DNA of 64,000 bases from Bidens hawaiensis. Taxonomy: Eukaryota; Streptophyta; Magnoliopsida; Asterales; Asteraceae. Below are positions 22,966-34,794 of the stretch, piece after piece. The stretch covers positions 434,001-498,000 of the forward strand of contig JAIQDT010001102.1 of assembly GCA_021521415.1 (NCBI GenBank), in the 5' to 3' direction. Within the stretch, counting starts at the first letter, position 1. Every line of letters begins with the position of its first letter. The notes under the pieces are model-generated. The model had not been told where the DNA came from, made no database searches, and worked only from the letters and a program-made list of their open reading frames with translations. Position numbers and translations under genes: made by a program.

Positions 22966-24497
22966 TTACGCCACGAGGTGCGTGAGTTTCCCATCTCTGA
23001 CAAATGCTTCGACGACGTCCTTCAAGTCTAAGCATTCCTCGGTGGTGTGGCCTCTTGTCCTGTGGAAGTCACAGGATTTGCTTTGATCAGCGTTTGGACG
23101 CCGTCGGATAATTGGAGCCTCTGGTCATGGGAGCCTCTCGGTGGCGAATATCTCGGTGACGCTTTTGGTGAGTGGCGTCCTTATGGAGTTCCGGTTCGAC
23201 GACTGCATGTTATCCTTTCCGCCTAACCGAGGGCGAGAGCTGGATGAGGTGTCAAAGTTTACCCTTGACTGCCAAATGCCTAGCTTCCTCTTTTTGTTTA
23301 GTCGGGCGGTAAGGACGTTGTTTTCTCTTGTTTTCTGAGTGTAGAGGTTTGTGCTCTGGGAAGATCTCTACTCAGTTGCTTTTCCGTTTCCGCGAAGCGT
23401 TTAGCTGCTGTCATGATGCCATCCCACGTGGATGGCATGCCATCTTTACCCGTTAAGGTGCGAATGAGCTCTGGGTATTCGGCGCCCTGGATGAAAGCAG
23501 CGCGAACAAGATCTTCGCTAATAGTGCCCAGACTTAGCTTCTTTGAATTAAAGCGCGTGATGAAGTCTAGTAAAGACTCATCTTCCTCTCGGATGCAGTT
23601 GAGGATCGTCCATTGCTCTTCGGTATACTTTCTTTGTTGACTGAAGTGTTGGCTGAACTTCTGTTGGAAGTCTGCCCAATCGTAGATGTAGTGGACCGGT
23701 AGACGGTCAAACCAGGCTCTAGCCGCTCCAACCAGCGTCATCTGAAACATATAACACCACGTGGGTTCTGTCCAGTTGCTGACGGTTGCCCCCGCTATGA
23801 ATCTGTTCAAATGATCGTCTGGGTCGGATATACCATCATAAGTGCCGATGTTGGGCATCAGTTTGGCACTCTTTGGGGCGATTGCTTCTGCAATGTCTCT
23901 TGCAAACTTGGACGTTCCCGCATTTGCAACAGTTGGTTTAAAGGTTTTGGAGAAGTCACGTGGGTTTCCACCCGCGTTTTTGGGTTTGAAGGTTTCTCCA
24001 AAATTCCTTCTCGGTTGGAAGTCCGTTTCCTTACGCTTCCCTTTCGCCCTATGGCGAGGGTTTGCGTCGCTGTCGGATTCCTCCCGATCATCATCCCAGT
24101 ACTCGCACTCATTGCTCATGTTGAGCTGTTGAGTGTTTCCGAATTCGTCAGCCTGTTGGAGTGAACGTAGGCGTTCATCCAACTCAGCTTGGAATTCTCT
24201 CTGACGTGCTTCCGCCCACGCTTTAACTTGATCAAGTGTTTGGCGGGGGAGCCTCGTCTGTTGTCTCTCCAACTGGGTATCGGTGAATCCCAGTGAAGGA
24301 TTGTTTACTGCACTTGCCCCGGCTCGGGTAACCGGGGTAGTGTTCGTAAAATTTACTGCACTTGCCCCGGCTTGGGTAACCGGGGTAGTGTTCGTAAAAT
24401 TTGTGTACTCGCCGGTGTTCCCCTCAGTAGCTGGGGTTGTGGTTACCGGGGTTTCTTGGTCACTCGCTGGCCTTGGCACCGGAGTAACCTTAACCAT
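22966..24497 (-). pseudogene. Gag gene of the Tat-like element, frameshifted near its end
   Basis: The frame starts at 24497 (MVKVTPVPRPASDQ) and runs to 23298. After a low-complexity N-terminus with two copies of TNTTPVT, it contains a typical plant Retrotrans_gag domain (NIGTYDGISDPDDHLNRFIA, then WFDRLPVHYIYDWADFQQKF and EESLLDFITRFN), the capsid-like part that packages element RNA. The C-terminal zinc-knuckle-like piece is in another frame at 22966-23090: CDFHRTRGHTTEECLDLKDV ending GKLTHLVA and TAA. This is a familiar Tat-lineage ending. At least one frameshift therefore separates it from the main frame. Reading open upstream into the LTR (to 24680) has no meaning for the protein. Confidence 0.85.
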
Positions 24498-24545
24498 CTT
24501 TCCAGAAGTTTTGAAAAAACTGAGAGAATTAGTTCTTGCTTTTAT

Positions 24546-24560
24546 GCACGGATGGCGCCA
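24546..24560 (-). other. Primer-binding-site-like sequence of the Tat-like element
   Basis: On the minus strand, one base after the 5' LTR, the sequence reads TGGCGCCATCCGTGC. It begins TGG, as expected for the complement of a tRNA CCA end, and TGGCGCC starts are common in Ty3/gypsy elements. I have not assigned the tRNA. Confidence 0.5.
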
Positions 24561-24561
24561 A

Positions 24562-25581
24562 TGAAGAAACACTAAGTGACCCCGGCAGACTACGGATAAT
24601 CTGGGGGTTAAATAGATGTTTCCCACGAGGGTTAGGTCCGGCAAGATGGTTGTTCTTCTGATGACCTGCAAAACAGACACCGTGAGCTCGTCACTGAGAA
24701 GGGGGGGGGGTACCTCCTTGTGACCACCCTCCGGCGTGAGAATCAGACTAGATTGCTCTTGAATATAAGTGTATATTAAGAGAAATGACTAGAGCAGATA
24801 TATGAGAAGATATGATAATAAGATATGATACCGTTCCAAGGTGTTGGAGTATTTATAGCCGAAGGTAGGTGTCCAAGAAGGTACAGCCGGCTGTATAATA
24901 TTCCTTTTCTACCAACATTGGGCTACGCACGTGCCGTGCTGGTGGTTGGTGGGTAGGCAGCGGCTGATAGTGACATGGCCGGCTGTGTACTATTCCTTTT
25001 CCACCAACTGCAGGCTATGTACGTGCCACGACAAGGGTTGGTGAGTAGGCAGCGGCTTATAGTGACATTAAGTACTAGAGCGTGCTGCTCGTCGTACTGT
25101 TGTCAGTGAGCTGTCGCAGCTTTGGTCAGATCTTTTGTCCATACATTGGCAGGTATAGTACAAAAGATCCTACAGTAGCGTACGGACTGGCTCATTTGGG
25201 CGGGAGTATTCCCGGCTTTGGGCGGGAGTATTCCCGGCTTACTCATTCCTTCTTCAGGTGACATTACTGAATTATTTGAGAGTTAGTGCCTTGTGCGTGT
25301 AGCCTTGCTGTTAGTGCGGGTAGCCTTCCCTGATGGCTAGTATCCGCAGCTGCGGGAACAGGCGGAGTACGTCACCATTGGGAGGCTTTTCCTGCGGGAA
25401 CAGCTTGCGTACTGCGCGTAAGGATGTCATCTCTCTGAGCGTGGTGGGTCCTGCGGATCCAGTTGGTCTTTGCGCAGACGTCCCTCTTTAAGGTGAGTCT
25501 TGCGAGTTCAACTGCTCAGACGTCCCTCTTCGAGGTGAGTCTTGCGGTTCCAACTGGGCTCTGCTGGGACCTACCTCTTCA
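24562..25581 (-). repeat. 5' LTR (in element orientation) of the Tat-like element
   Basis: 1,020 bp, near-identical partner of 6872-7890. Differences include GGTAGAC/GGCAGAC near the start and GCGCAGACG/GCTCAGACG near the end. The 25582-25586 TGGTC target duplication follows directly. Confidence 0.95.
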
Positions 25582-26214
25582 TGGTCAAAGAACCAATGGA
25601 CACAGCAATGGTTCCGCTAAAATAGTTATTGGAAAGATCAAGATCTGTTAAATTGGACAAGGAACCAATGGACGAGGGGATGGTTCCGCTAAAAGAATTA
25701 TAAGAAAGGTCAAGATATTTTAATCTGGTCAAGGAACCAATGGACGAGGGGATGCATCCGCTAAAAGAGTTAAAAGAAAGGTCAAGATCTGTTAATCTGG
25801 TCAAGGAGCCAATGGACGAGGGGATGGTGTCACTAAAAGAATTCGAAACAAGGTTAAGATAACTCAAGTAGCTTAAGTTCGCCAAAGAAGGGCTAATCTT
25901 ACCTTTAAGATTATAGTCAAGAAGATCAAGCTCTATGACATGACCCGTTTGGTTGTTGCATGTAACTTCAGTCCAGTTACAGCACTCATAGTCTTCTTTC
26001 TTTTCAGTTGTCCATGTACTGAGCCAGCTACTTGAATGTGAGCTTTGAAATCAAGAAGAACATCTCTCTCCTTTTCAGTACACTTTTAGTGTGTAGCTGC
26101 TGGTAAGAGTCGGTGGTTAACGGAAGTGGAAGTTGCAGTTCTTAACCATAGTAAGAGAATTGATAAAATATACAAAACAAGATGCAAAATTTTATGGCAC
26201 ATTTTATTCGTCAC
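25582..26214 (-). pseudogene. RLP A pseudogene, 5' (N-terminal) part
   Basis: The N-terminal part of the gene whose remainder is at 4586-6871. Read on the minus strand it has a secretory signal peptide (KILHLVLYILSILLLWL), the LRR N-terminal cap (CTEKERDVLLDFKAHIQ) and the first LRRs (SIGSLTRLTDLDLSFNSFSG). Lesions that predate or accompany the insertion: the position of the ATG used in relatives reads GTG (26214-26212; an in-frame ATG remains at 26202), a TAA stands at 26086-26088, and about 8 bp is missing near 26025, shifting the frame before the cysteine pair. Across the insertion the LRR reads on at SIGSLT | RLTHLDLSYN once one TGGTC copy is discounted, which proves the two parts were one gene. 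Confidence 0.9.
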
Positions 26215-26266
26215 TGTGTTGTATCAAAGTGTGATCTTATTTAGTGTGAATTAGACAAGCCTCAGA

Positions 26267-26269
<3 letters not shown>

Positions 26270-26321
<52 letters not shown>
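26270..26321. repeat. (AT)n microsatellite at the RLP A TATA position
   Basis: About 26 AT dinucleotides begin roughly 68 bp upstream of the RLP A start. In RLP B, C, E and D the same place, after a CAGATTTA-like word, holds a single TTTATATAAA box. The microsatellite therefore probably grew from the TATA box. Confidence 0.8.
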
Positions 26322-26324
<3 letters not shown>

Positions 26325-26689
26325 AATTAATGTCTGCTATTTGATAAATTTTTTATATGTATATTCTCATGTGATCTATAAATACCAAAAAAGAAAAAAA
26401 AGAAAAAAGAAAACTAAAGTTCAGTTTTCGATTTCTGTTTGATTCATGGTGGATGTAGAGGATCGGCGGTTGAACATAAACTTTTATCCAACACTATCGT
26501 TTTTTTTATCCAACATAAATTGTATTTGAATCATATGTACAAAGATATATTGTGACCCGATTGAAAACTCAAGCCCTGATCGATAATCAAACTAGAACTA
26601 AACGACTAACTTTCTTTTATATTAATCAGGTAATATAACTTAAAAACCGATTAAAAATAAAAAAACATCTAGTTTGATCAATTATGTGT

Positions 26690-27725
26690 ATCAATTACTT
26701 GTTCCAAATTACACGTGTAAAGACGCAATCTGTACTTATTAGATTTTTTCCGCCCTGTGGCATGCGCTTTTTTTACTAGGTCATATGTGATAAAGGCAGT
26801 CTAAAGAAAGTAATCCATTCATTAGAATAATATTTGGTTATAACGTGATATACACGGCCTATAATATGTATAATTCTAAAAGTATATTACAACTGATTTA
26901 TTAACAAATTAATTAAAACATAAATGTAATATATACTTCCCTAATGGAAACTGTAAGCCAAGTTAAGATACAATTTTAAACTTAATATATAGCATGATCG
27001 ATAATTAAAAATCGTTGAGTGATTATTAAATACATAAACTATATTTTAGTTAAGAAATCAGTTGGAGGAGCACAAATCGGTTTATGGCCCAAATTAGTGT
27101 GGTTTTGCATAAACCAGTTCGTGTTGATACCGGTTGTCAAGTAAGAATTTGATTGGTTAAGTTTAAAACCGGTTGGTTGTGACCGATTCCATACTGGTTT
27201 TGACGCAGGAATTCTCAAACCATTGTCAAGCCCACGCTTCATACCAATTCACTACCGCACTAAATACCTCTATTTTATTGTTCAACAAAAACCTTATATA
27301 CTTAGTCGCACATCCGTTTATAATTTTTTTTCCTTATGTTGTGTAGTAAATCAGTAACTATTGGGGTCCAAGGTAAACCTAATTAATATATAATAACAAT
27401 TGCGTGTATAACTTATTTGCCCCAGATTACACGTCCAAAGACTTAAAAGAGTCTTGGTAATTTGTATTTTATTATTTATTTTCCACCTTGTGAGATTTTT
27501 GTCCTAAAAATACGAGACAACCTTTTGGTGATGTTAAAGTTGAAGGAAGTGGGTGCTTTAAACTTTAATCATTCTTCAAATGTTTTTCTTTTGACCTTTT
27601 GCACTTCTGGAAACAATGTTCTTTAGGTGACGTTACACATTAAATCCATATTTAATCAGAAATCGACTTCCACAATATGCATGAAGGTGTGTTAACTAGT
27701 TATTAACATAATATGAAAGTAAATC
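26690..27725 (-). repeat. RLP 5'-flank blocks upstream of RLP A (two copies)
   Basis: Copy 1 (26690-26835) and copy 2 (27390-27725) share TTACACGT, TTTGTACTTATTAGATTTTTTCC or equivalents, and (copy 1) GATAAAGGCAGTCTAAAG...AATCCATTCATT. Copy 2 is the near twin of 1040-1430. Between them lies a stretch with GGTTTATGGCCC and GGTTTAAAACCGGTTGG words that is also found upstream of the other RLP copies. No gene. Confidence 0.7.
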
Positions 27726-29389
27726 TTTATTTAGAATGAAATAAATGCAAAAGTGTGCACCACATACGCGTTTTAGAGCATTCACTTTTAATGTAAAAGG
27801 GCCCATGATATGAACAAGGTGAGCCATGACTCCTCTGTCACAACACACGGGACTAGTGAGCCCAGATAGATCAGCATTGATCTTGACTCAGGTGATTCCT
27901 TATGAGCTCCGGTACAATGTAGGTTGTCAGCTTGTACTATATATGCATTAAAATTAAAAATGTATACGTTGATCTATACACGACTAAAAGTACTTAATGA
28001 ACCAAATGTAAGGGGTGTTCGTTTTTGAATTGGACTAAAAAATACAAAGTTTGAACTGAATCGATTTTTGAATGTCTGAATCGGTACTTATTCAGCAAAC
28101 TACTCAGGCTCGGATCAATAAGAAGCTTAAAATGATCTGATCCTTTTCGACCTTGAGAGAAGAAGCCTGATCCTCAAATAAAACTCGTTTTGTGATTAAG
28201 TCCAAGCTCGAGCCTTGTATGGGAAGCCCATTTTGTTATCGAGCCGAACTTTTTCTCGTTTAAGGTGCTACACGCCTACACGAGTTCCAGCCGAACTTAA
28301 ACCTGTTTGAGGCTTTTATCAATGCATGTATATAAAAGTAATTAAGAACATATATAAATTAATTAAGAAATAATAAACGAACCTGAATTTAAAAAAAACA
28401 ACTCACAAGCTCAAGCTCATGCTCTAGTAAGTCAAAACGAGCAGAGCTCCGCTTCGACGTGGCTCATTTACACCCAGAGTAAACATAAGAAAACGACTTG
28501 CAATCAAATACATAAAAATCAAGTTAGGTTGTACTGTATCTGTATCAAGAAAATAAACTGTTACAAAATCAGCATAAAAACTAACTTTATTATTATGAAA
28601 TCAGCCACTAAGGAACATATAGAGTTTAAGTTACTATATGTTTGTGGCAATACCAGTTTGTTTAGTCATCCTTAAAATTGCTTAAATTTATAAATATGGT
28701 TTGGTCATTTTCTTATCACATTGTTTCATTGGGTTTAATTTATGTATACAAGGTTCTCGATGAAAAAACAAAATCCAAAGCCACCTGCTTTAACGAATCA
28801 TTTCCGTTCATCTTTCACGGACCTCTTTCAGTTAGACTCTTAACATGAAACAAGCCGATCAAGGACTGCGCCGGGTTTTTTTAATCACCTCCAACAGCCA
28901 CCAAACACCGATGTTCATCCGTCACCACCTTCGTACTTCCCCGTGACAACGGCTGACCCGAACCACCTATGTCTCCGTCTTCTGCTGTTTCTAGTCTCCT
29001 GTGATCTGATGTGTTGCAACACCCCATGGTTGCGACCCGAACCAACAGCTAAACAAGCTGCAGTTACAATCAACCCACACACGCTTCAGCTGCGACAACT
29101 ATACAGAGAAGCGCATATTGCGTACAGATTCTTAGTATGATAATACGTTTTAATAGCTTAGGAATAAAAATTGTTTTTCTTCGATTCAATCTCAGGTGGC
29201 AATCACATAATCAACCTCCTAGATCTAAGGTAATACTCACACTGCTCCCTTCAAATTATTTGTATTTGCTGTTTCTGTTATGTGAATTTGTCATTCGTAA
29301 CCTGCATATGAACATTAATCGTTTCACCATAATAATGCTGACAGCGTTAAGATCGTCATTTGTCAATTATAGATTAATTGTCATTTTAT
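27726..29389. other. Intergenic; possible hAT-like relic, no supported gene
   Basis: A possible decayed hAT-like element spans about 28009-28475, starting AAGGGGTGTTCG and ending GGCTCATTTACACCCA, with CTCGAGC-type words inside, but I found no target duplication. The stretch 28780-29260 has some GC-richer, coding-like sequence (ACCACCTTCGTACTTCCCCG) without a sustained frame. Nothing else is supported. Confidence 0.4.
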
Positions 29390-29524
29390 TTGACACAAGG
29401 CAGGGGAATGGCCACCCATGGTGTTGGTGGCAACTTTATTCACAAAACGCAGTCCAAATACAAGAGAACACATTACATCTTTCATAGATACTACACTTAA
29501 ATACTAGAGACAACATACAACTAC
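29390..29524 (-). other. Conserved RLP 3' flank, copy B
   Basis: Matches 4416-4585: GACACAAGGCAG, CACCCATGGTGTTGGTGGCA and TTACATCTTTCATAGATACTAC. It is probably the 3' UTR of RLP B. Confidence 0.6.
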
Positions 29525-32500
29525 TTACAAAGAAAACCTTTTCAATTTTGCAAAGAAAACCACCACCTTCACATAAACCATGTCTTGCAAGCTTTTCAGA
29601 AAGTGAAAAAAAACATGTCTCGCACGACGATTGAGAAGTAAAGGGCCACACACTATCCAGAATCCAATCGGGAAACCAGTGGCGACACCAATGTTAAACC
29701 ATCTTTGGAGGTCATCTTTCTCTTTTGCGTCATCCTCAGTTCCGGTTGGTACTTCTGCACCTTCATCTCCTGGACAATATTTGGACAATGGAGGTCCACA
29801 TAGTTTTGCGTTTCCTGTGTAACTTGAAGGTTCAAAGGACTGGAGTTGAGTGCTAGATGGAATTCTCCCTGACAAGTTATTATATGACACATCTAGATAA
29901 CTTAATAAGTCCATCTTGGTTATGCTTGATGGTATTTCTCCCACAAGATTGTTTCTTGATATATCCAAAGCTAGAAGGTTTCTCATCTCACCAATTTTCC
30001 ATGGTATCTTCCCATGCAGAGCGTTGTTTGACACGTTCAGCGCAACCAATCCATGGAGATTGGTTATTTCATAAGGGATATGTCCTGTTAGATTGTTTCT
30101 TGATAGATCAATGAGCTTTAAAAATCCTATATTTCTACTGAATTCTTGTATATTTCCTTGCCAATGGATCATTTCATGGTTAATGTAAATGATTATGGAG
30201 ATGGGTATACTTAGGGAGGCATACACTAGGTGGTGGGGGAACTCATTCGAAGAATGGGAGATGCAATCAAAGTTCATGTATACTTTGTTTATATGAGACT
30301 CCTTCTTGAACCATGGCGTTAAGATTATTCAAGCATGAGGGTATGGTTCCATTAAGATTGTTCATTGACAAGTCTAAGATCTGAAGATTTGCATGTTGAC
30401 ATAATTGTAAAGGGATGTGTCCAAGGACTTTGTTTTATGTCAGGCTAAGAACATACAACTCTGGAAAGCTTTCTCCTATCCAAGTAGGCACACTACCGGT
30501 AAACTTGTTGGCCCCTAAATCTAAAAATGTTAACCTTGTGCAGTTTTTTAATGACAAAGGCAATTCTCCAGAGAGGTTATTGTTGTATGAAGACAATACC
30601 TCAAGTCTAATCAAAGATTCAAAAGAGGTAGGGAGACTTCCATAGAGATTGTTAGATCCTAGATTAAGAACTTGAAGTTCTTTGAAATGCCACAAGCAAT
30701 CTGGTAGTGTTCCGGTGAATGAGTTATGCGAGAGATCTAGATAACTTAAATACCCATAAGAAATTTGGCATAAAAAAGATAATCCTCCATGGAATTTGTT
30801 TCTTGAAAGATCTAAAGATGCTAAAGTAGATGGAACCTTTGGCATATGACCATAAAAGTTGTTAGAACTCAAATCTATTACTAATTTAAAGGCATAATCA
30901 GATTTAAAGTTGGATACTAAATCTGGTACTTCCCCACTAATGTTGTTGCTTGAGAGATTCAAATATGTCAATTGAGAATGCCAAATGTTCCAAAACTTCA
31001 CAAAAATTGTGTCGGAAATTCGATTATCGGCAATATTAAGTTCGTCAAGATTTTTAAACTTTTGAATCCATTTAGGGAAGCGGGGCCCTAGGTTGCAAGA
31101 GCTCAAATCAATAAAAGCTACATAAGAAAGGTTTGACATGTGAGTTTCAGATAGAATTCCTTTGAGTGAGTTCTTTGAAAGGTTAATTTCCCAAATCTTT
31201 GATTTCCCAATCTTTTCAGAGATGGCATCTCTAAGATGGTTGGAAGAAATGTCAAGAGCTCGAAGCTTGGGTAGCTCCCACACCTTTTCACTTATTGATC
31301 CATTTAACTCATTATGATCAAGGTGTAGATCTTCTAGAGAGGAAAACATTTGGATCTCATCAGATAATGACCCTGTGATCCGGCTGTAAGAAGCATACAA
31401 ATTTTGTAATGCAACTGATGTACATCCAGACCAGTTGTTGAGAAAATCATGAAAGTTCACAACAGCAGAGTTGTAACTAAAAGTAAAATATGTCACACTG
31501 CAAAGGTCGCCAAAAGATTTGCCATCTAACATGTTTCCAGAGAGATCAAGGTTTTGAAGATTATTGCCAGTTAATGGCAAGAACCAATGATACATGGATG
31601 AGTTCAGATTGTTATCATTGAGATTAAGGGTTTCAATAGATGAAGAAGAAGAAGAAGAAGAAGAAGAAGAGTTGAGAAATGAGGAAGAATATGGATGCAT
31701 AACCTCTGAGAGGTCACATCTTGACAAACTTAATAATGATAGTTTTTGAAGACTTAGAATCACATTTACCCACTTATTTCCTTTCGCCAGAGAAATACCA
31801 TTCATAGAGAGCTCGTTCAGATTAGACATATAGGACAACCAATCTATGTTTTCAACTATACAACTTGTGATGTTATTAAGTGAAATGCGTTGCAAGTTTG
31901 TGAGGTTTCCAAGTTGTTGGGGAATGCAGGTTCCATTCAAAAGATAGTCTCCTGAAAGGTCAAGACGTTTTAATTTGGTCAAATAACCAATGGACGTGGG
32001 AATGGTTCCACTAAAGGAATTATATGAAAGATCAAGATAGCTTAAGTGAGTCATTGAACCAATGGACGTAGGAATGGATCCGCTAAAAAAGTTACGGGAA
32101 AGATCAAGTTGTGTTAATTTGGTCAAAGAACCAATGGACGTGGGAATGGTTCCACTAAAAGAATTGAAAGATAGGTCAAGATAGCTTAGTTGAGCAAAGG
32201 AGCCAATGGACGAGGGGATGGTTCCGCTAAAAAAATTATAAGAAAGGTCAAGATAACTCAAGTTGCTTAAGTTGAACAAAGAAGGGCTAATCTTACCTCC
32301 AAGATCATTTACGCTAGAATCGGCGGATAGGTCAAGGCACGTGACATGACCTGTATAGTTGTTGCATGTAATTCCATACCATTTACAACACTCATAGTCT
32401 TCTTCTGTTTTGGTTTTCCATGAATTGAGAAGGCCATCACGGTCTTGAAGGTGAGCTTTGAAATTAAGAAGAGCATCTCTCTCCTTATTGATGCACTTAT

Positions 32501-32627
32501 AATGAGCTGCTATCGGTGCGAGTTGGTGGCTAAGGGATGTGGAAGTACTCATTTCGAGCCATAGCAAGAGAAGTGAGAAAATAAACAAAACAAGATGCAT
32601 AAGCTTATAGCAAATCTTATTTGCCAT
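29525..32627 (-). pseudogene. RLP B pseudogene, near full length
   Basis: The best preserved receptor-like protein copy in the window. The frame opens at 32627 (MANKICYKLMHLVLFIFSLL signal peptide), followed by the cysteine-paired LRR cap (CINKERDALLNFKAHLQD...CCKWYGITCNN), about 25 LRRs, the island, the last LRR block, a TM helix (FPIGFWIVCGPLLL) and a basic tail ending LKRFSL. It is broken by TAA at 30435-30437, where relatives have Ser in LTSNK, and by a frameshift at about 30277-30285 in the island. A GAA-repeat (31637-31672) encodes a run of Ser. If translated to the stop it would be a secreted 730-residue LRR protein without membrane anchor. Similar truncated forms can in principle act as decoys, but nothing here shows that. 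Confidence 0.9.
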
Positions 32628-32689
32628 TGTGTTGTATCAAAGTGTGATCTTTCTGTTTTTAATCTATAACATCAACTCATATGACCAGA

Positions 32690-32699
32690 TTTATATAAA
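32690..32699 (-). promoter_or_regulatory. TATA box of RLP B
   Basis: TTTATATAAA about 65 bp upstream of the RLP B start. The same box at nearly the same distance precedes RLP C (38610-38619), E (45061-45070) and D (50060-50069). A shared TATCAAAGTGTGATC word lies between box and ATG. Confidence 0.65.
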
Positions 32700-32809
32700 C
32701 AGAGTTTGAAGAGACAAACCTCACATTTGCTATAGTTTAACCACTAAATTTTTGTGGATCCTAAAAATATCTTGTCGTGCACCAGTTGAAAATATTTGTT
32801 TTTTTTTTC

Positions 32810-33583
32810 TCAAATTATATGTGTAATGGCTTGAGTCTTGGCGATTTGTACACCTTAGATTTTTTCTACCTTGTGACAGTTTTGTCCTATAATATGTGAT
32901 AAGATAATATTTGATAAGAGGCAGTCTAAAGAAACCAATCCGTTCACGTGATATAGTTCGCCTATATGGTGTATATAGTTACTGTTAATATATTAACACA
33001 ATAATAATTAGAACATAAGCATGAAATATGACTGACCCAAATTAAGAAACTGGTAATATACAATCTGTAGTATAATACTTAGATACAAAAAAAGAATTTA
33101 GTTAATAAATGTTAAGATATAAGCTTGAGGTGGGCAAATTGATTTTTGGGCCCAAATCACTTCCAGAAATCGGTTCAGTTTTGGTCAAAGGTGGTCAAAA
33201 CTGGTTTTTAAGTGGAAACGGATCTGTTCGGTTAAAAATTATTTTAACCGGTTCTGTTCAGTTTTAACGTGTTCCAAACCAGTTTTTAACAGAGGAGCTC
33301 TCAAATCGATAGTAAACTGGGGTTCGGTTTAAAACCTGGACTTGTTTCATAATCAGTTTTGGTATATGTTTTTTTAATCCTAAAAAGATCTAACTTCATC
33401 AATTATGTGTATATCAGTATATGTTTTTTTTGCCCCAAATTACACGTCAAATGGATTGAGGCTTGGCAATTTGTACTTGGAAGATTTTTTCTACATGCAT
33501 TGTGACATTTTTGTCCTAAAAGTATGTGATAAAGGAAGTTTAAAGAAGCCAATCCATTCATTGGAATAACAATTAGTTATTAT
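32810..33583 (-). repeat. RLP 5'-flank blocks upstream of RLP B (two copies)
   Basis: Copy 1 is about 32815-32950 and copy 2 about 33415-33575, both with GTCTTGGCAATTTGTAC-like, TTTTTTCTACCTTGTGAC-like and CCAATCCATTCA words. Between them is a GGTTCGGTTT / AACTGGTTTTTA-rich stretch common to the RLP flanks. Copy 2 is cut by the Copia LTR at 33584. Confidence 0.7.
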
Positions 33584-34168
33584 TGTTGGAAAATTTGTTA
33601 CGTGTGCATTAGTAGGTTGTTATAACGCACACTAATAGACATTGATGAATGAGATATCGATGTGTGATTGTGTGTATTTGAAAGAAAATACTATAGTGGT
33701 GTATCCCACATTGGTGGGATGGAGAATTGTGCCTTGTTTTTCCTCTATATATAGAGAGGTAAACTAAGTTGCAACACACACCAAACCTTACACACAACAC
33801 AAGCATTGTTGCAAGGTTTTTTCAACTTCTTCATCTTCTACATTTCTGGTTTCTTTTATTCGAACATTTTTTAGGTTTACGGTTAACTCCGGCAGTACTA
33901 CTGCTCCGGCTGTTGTACCCTGGGAAACAACGAGTTCTCTTGGGAGACGAAATATTGTTTTAAGGGCCCCGTGTTCAACACGATCCTCAGCCAAACCGTT
34001 TACATTTTTTTTTGTATTGTATTTGGTTTATTTCTTTGATTCTGTATGTATTTCAGATTCTTGTATTGTATTGTATGAGTAATAAAATTGTCTGTTAATT
34101 TTCTGTTTATTTACTCAATTCACGAATTCGGTTCCTACAATCTTAAAACAATATTTTTAAAACCGTTT

Positions 34169-34685
34169 CGTGAAAACTTTGTTTAAATTTTCAGAAACTA
34201 TTTTGTTTTGATCCAAACCAGTTTTGTTTCAAAATAGTATATGTTTTAAAAACAGTTTCTTCTTTTCTGTTTTGGTCTCAGAATCAAGAATTGGATCTTC
34301 AAAGTTGGACTTAGACAGATTCGTTCTTGGTTTAACATTCTGAAATCAGAAAAGGCTCCTTTTGGGCTGTTTTTGGCTATCTAGCACGAGATAGCTTATC
34401 GTGAAAACTTTGTTTAAATTTTCAGAAACTATTCTATTTTGATCCAAACCAGTTTTGTTTCAAATAGTATATGTTTTAAAAACAGTTTTTTTTCTTTTCT
34501 GTTTTGATCTCAGAATCAAGAATTGGATCTTCAAAGTTGGACTTAGACAGATTCGTTCTTGATTTAGCATTCTGAAATCAGAAAAAGGCTCATTTTTGGG
34601 CTGTTTTTTGCTATCTCACACGAGATAGTGTTATCTCGCACGAGATAAAGCTATCTCGCACGGGATAAATTTATCTCGCAAATTT
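34169..34685 (+). repeat. Copia leader: 231-bp direct repeat and TATCTCG palindromes
   Basis: A unit starting CGTGAAAACTTTGTTTAAA occurs twice (34169 and 34400). Each copy ends with a palindrome of the type TATCTCGCACGAGATA, and after the second copy this becomes a run of four (34606-34680) with small variations (TATCTCACACGAGATA, TATCTCGCACGGGATA). These would form short RNA hairpins just before gag. Confidence 0.85.
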
Positions 34686-34794
34686 CAGAATTTTCTGAAT
34701 TTTTTTTTCTAAGTTACTAACTTGGTCTGTTTTCTGTGTTGCAAGAATGACATGACCAACCTCAAACACTTCTAATGCTACCCCTGCTATCCAT

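Larger units (their letters stand above)
6872..25581 (-). mobile_element. Outer LTR retrotransposon, non-autonomous, Tat-like Ty3/gypsy, with nested insertion
   Basis: Two LTRs of about 1,020 bp (6872-7890 and 24562-25581) with TG...CA ends bound the element, and TGGTC is duplicated at 6867-6871 and 25582-25586. A PBS-like site next to the right LTR, a purine tract next to the left LTR and gag on the minus strand set the orientation as minus. Without the inner element (10056-19541 plus one 5-bp TSD) it is about 9.2 kb. It keeps gag but has no protease, reverse transcriptase or integrase, so it depends on a relative. It carries an antisense gene and tandem repeats between gag and the 3' LTR, an arrangement known from Tat-lineage elements such as Grande and Ogre relatives. 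The LTRs differ at roughly a dozen sites by eye, so the insertion is recent. Confidence 0.9.

Noticed and set aside
28943..29487. Two short plus-strand frames upstream of the RLP B 3' flank
   Set aside because: No domains. The second overlaps the conserved RLP 3' flank and is a chance frame.
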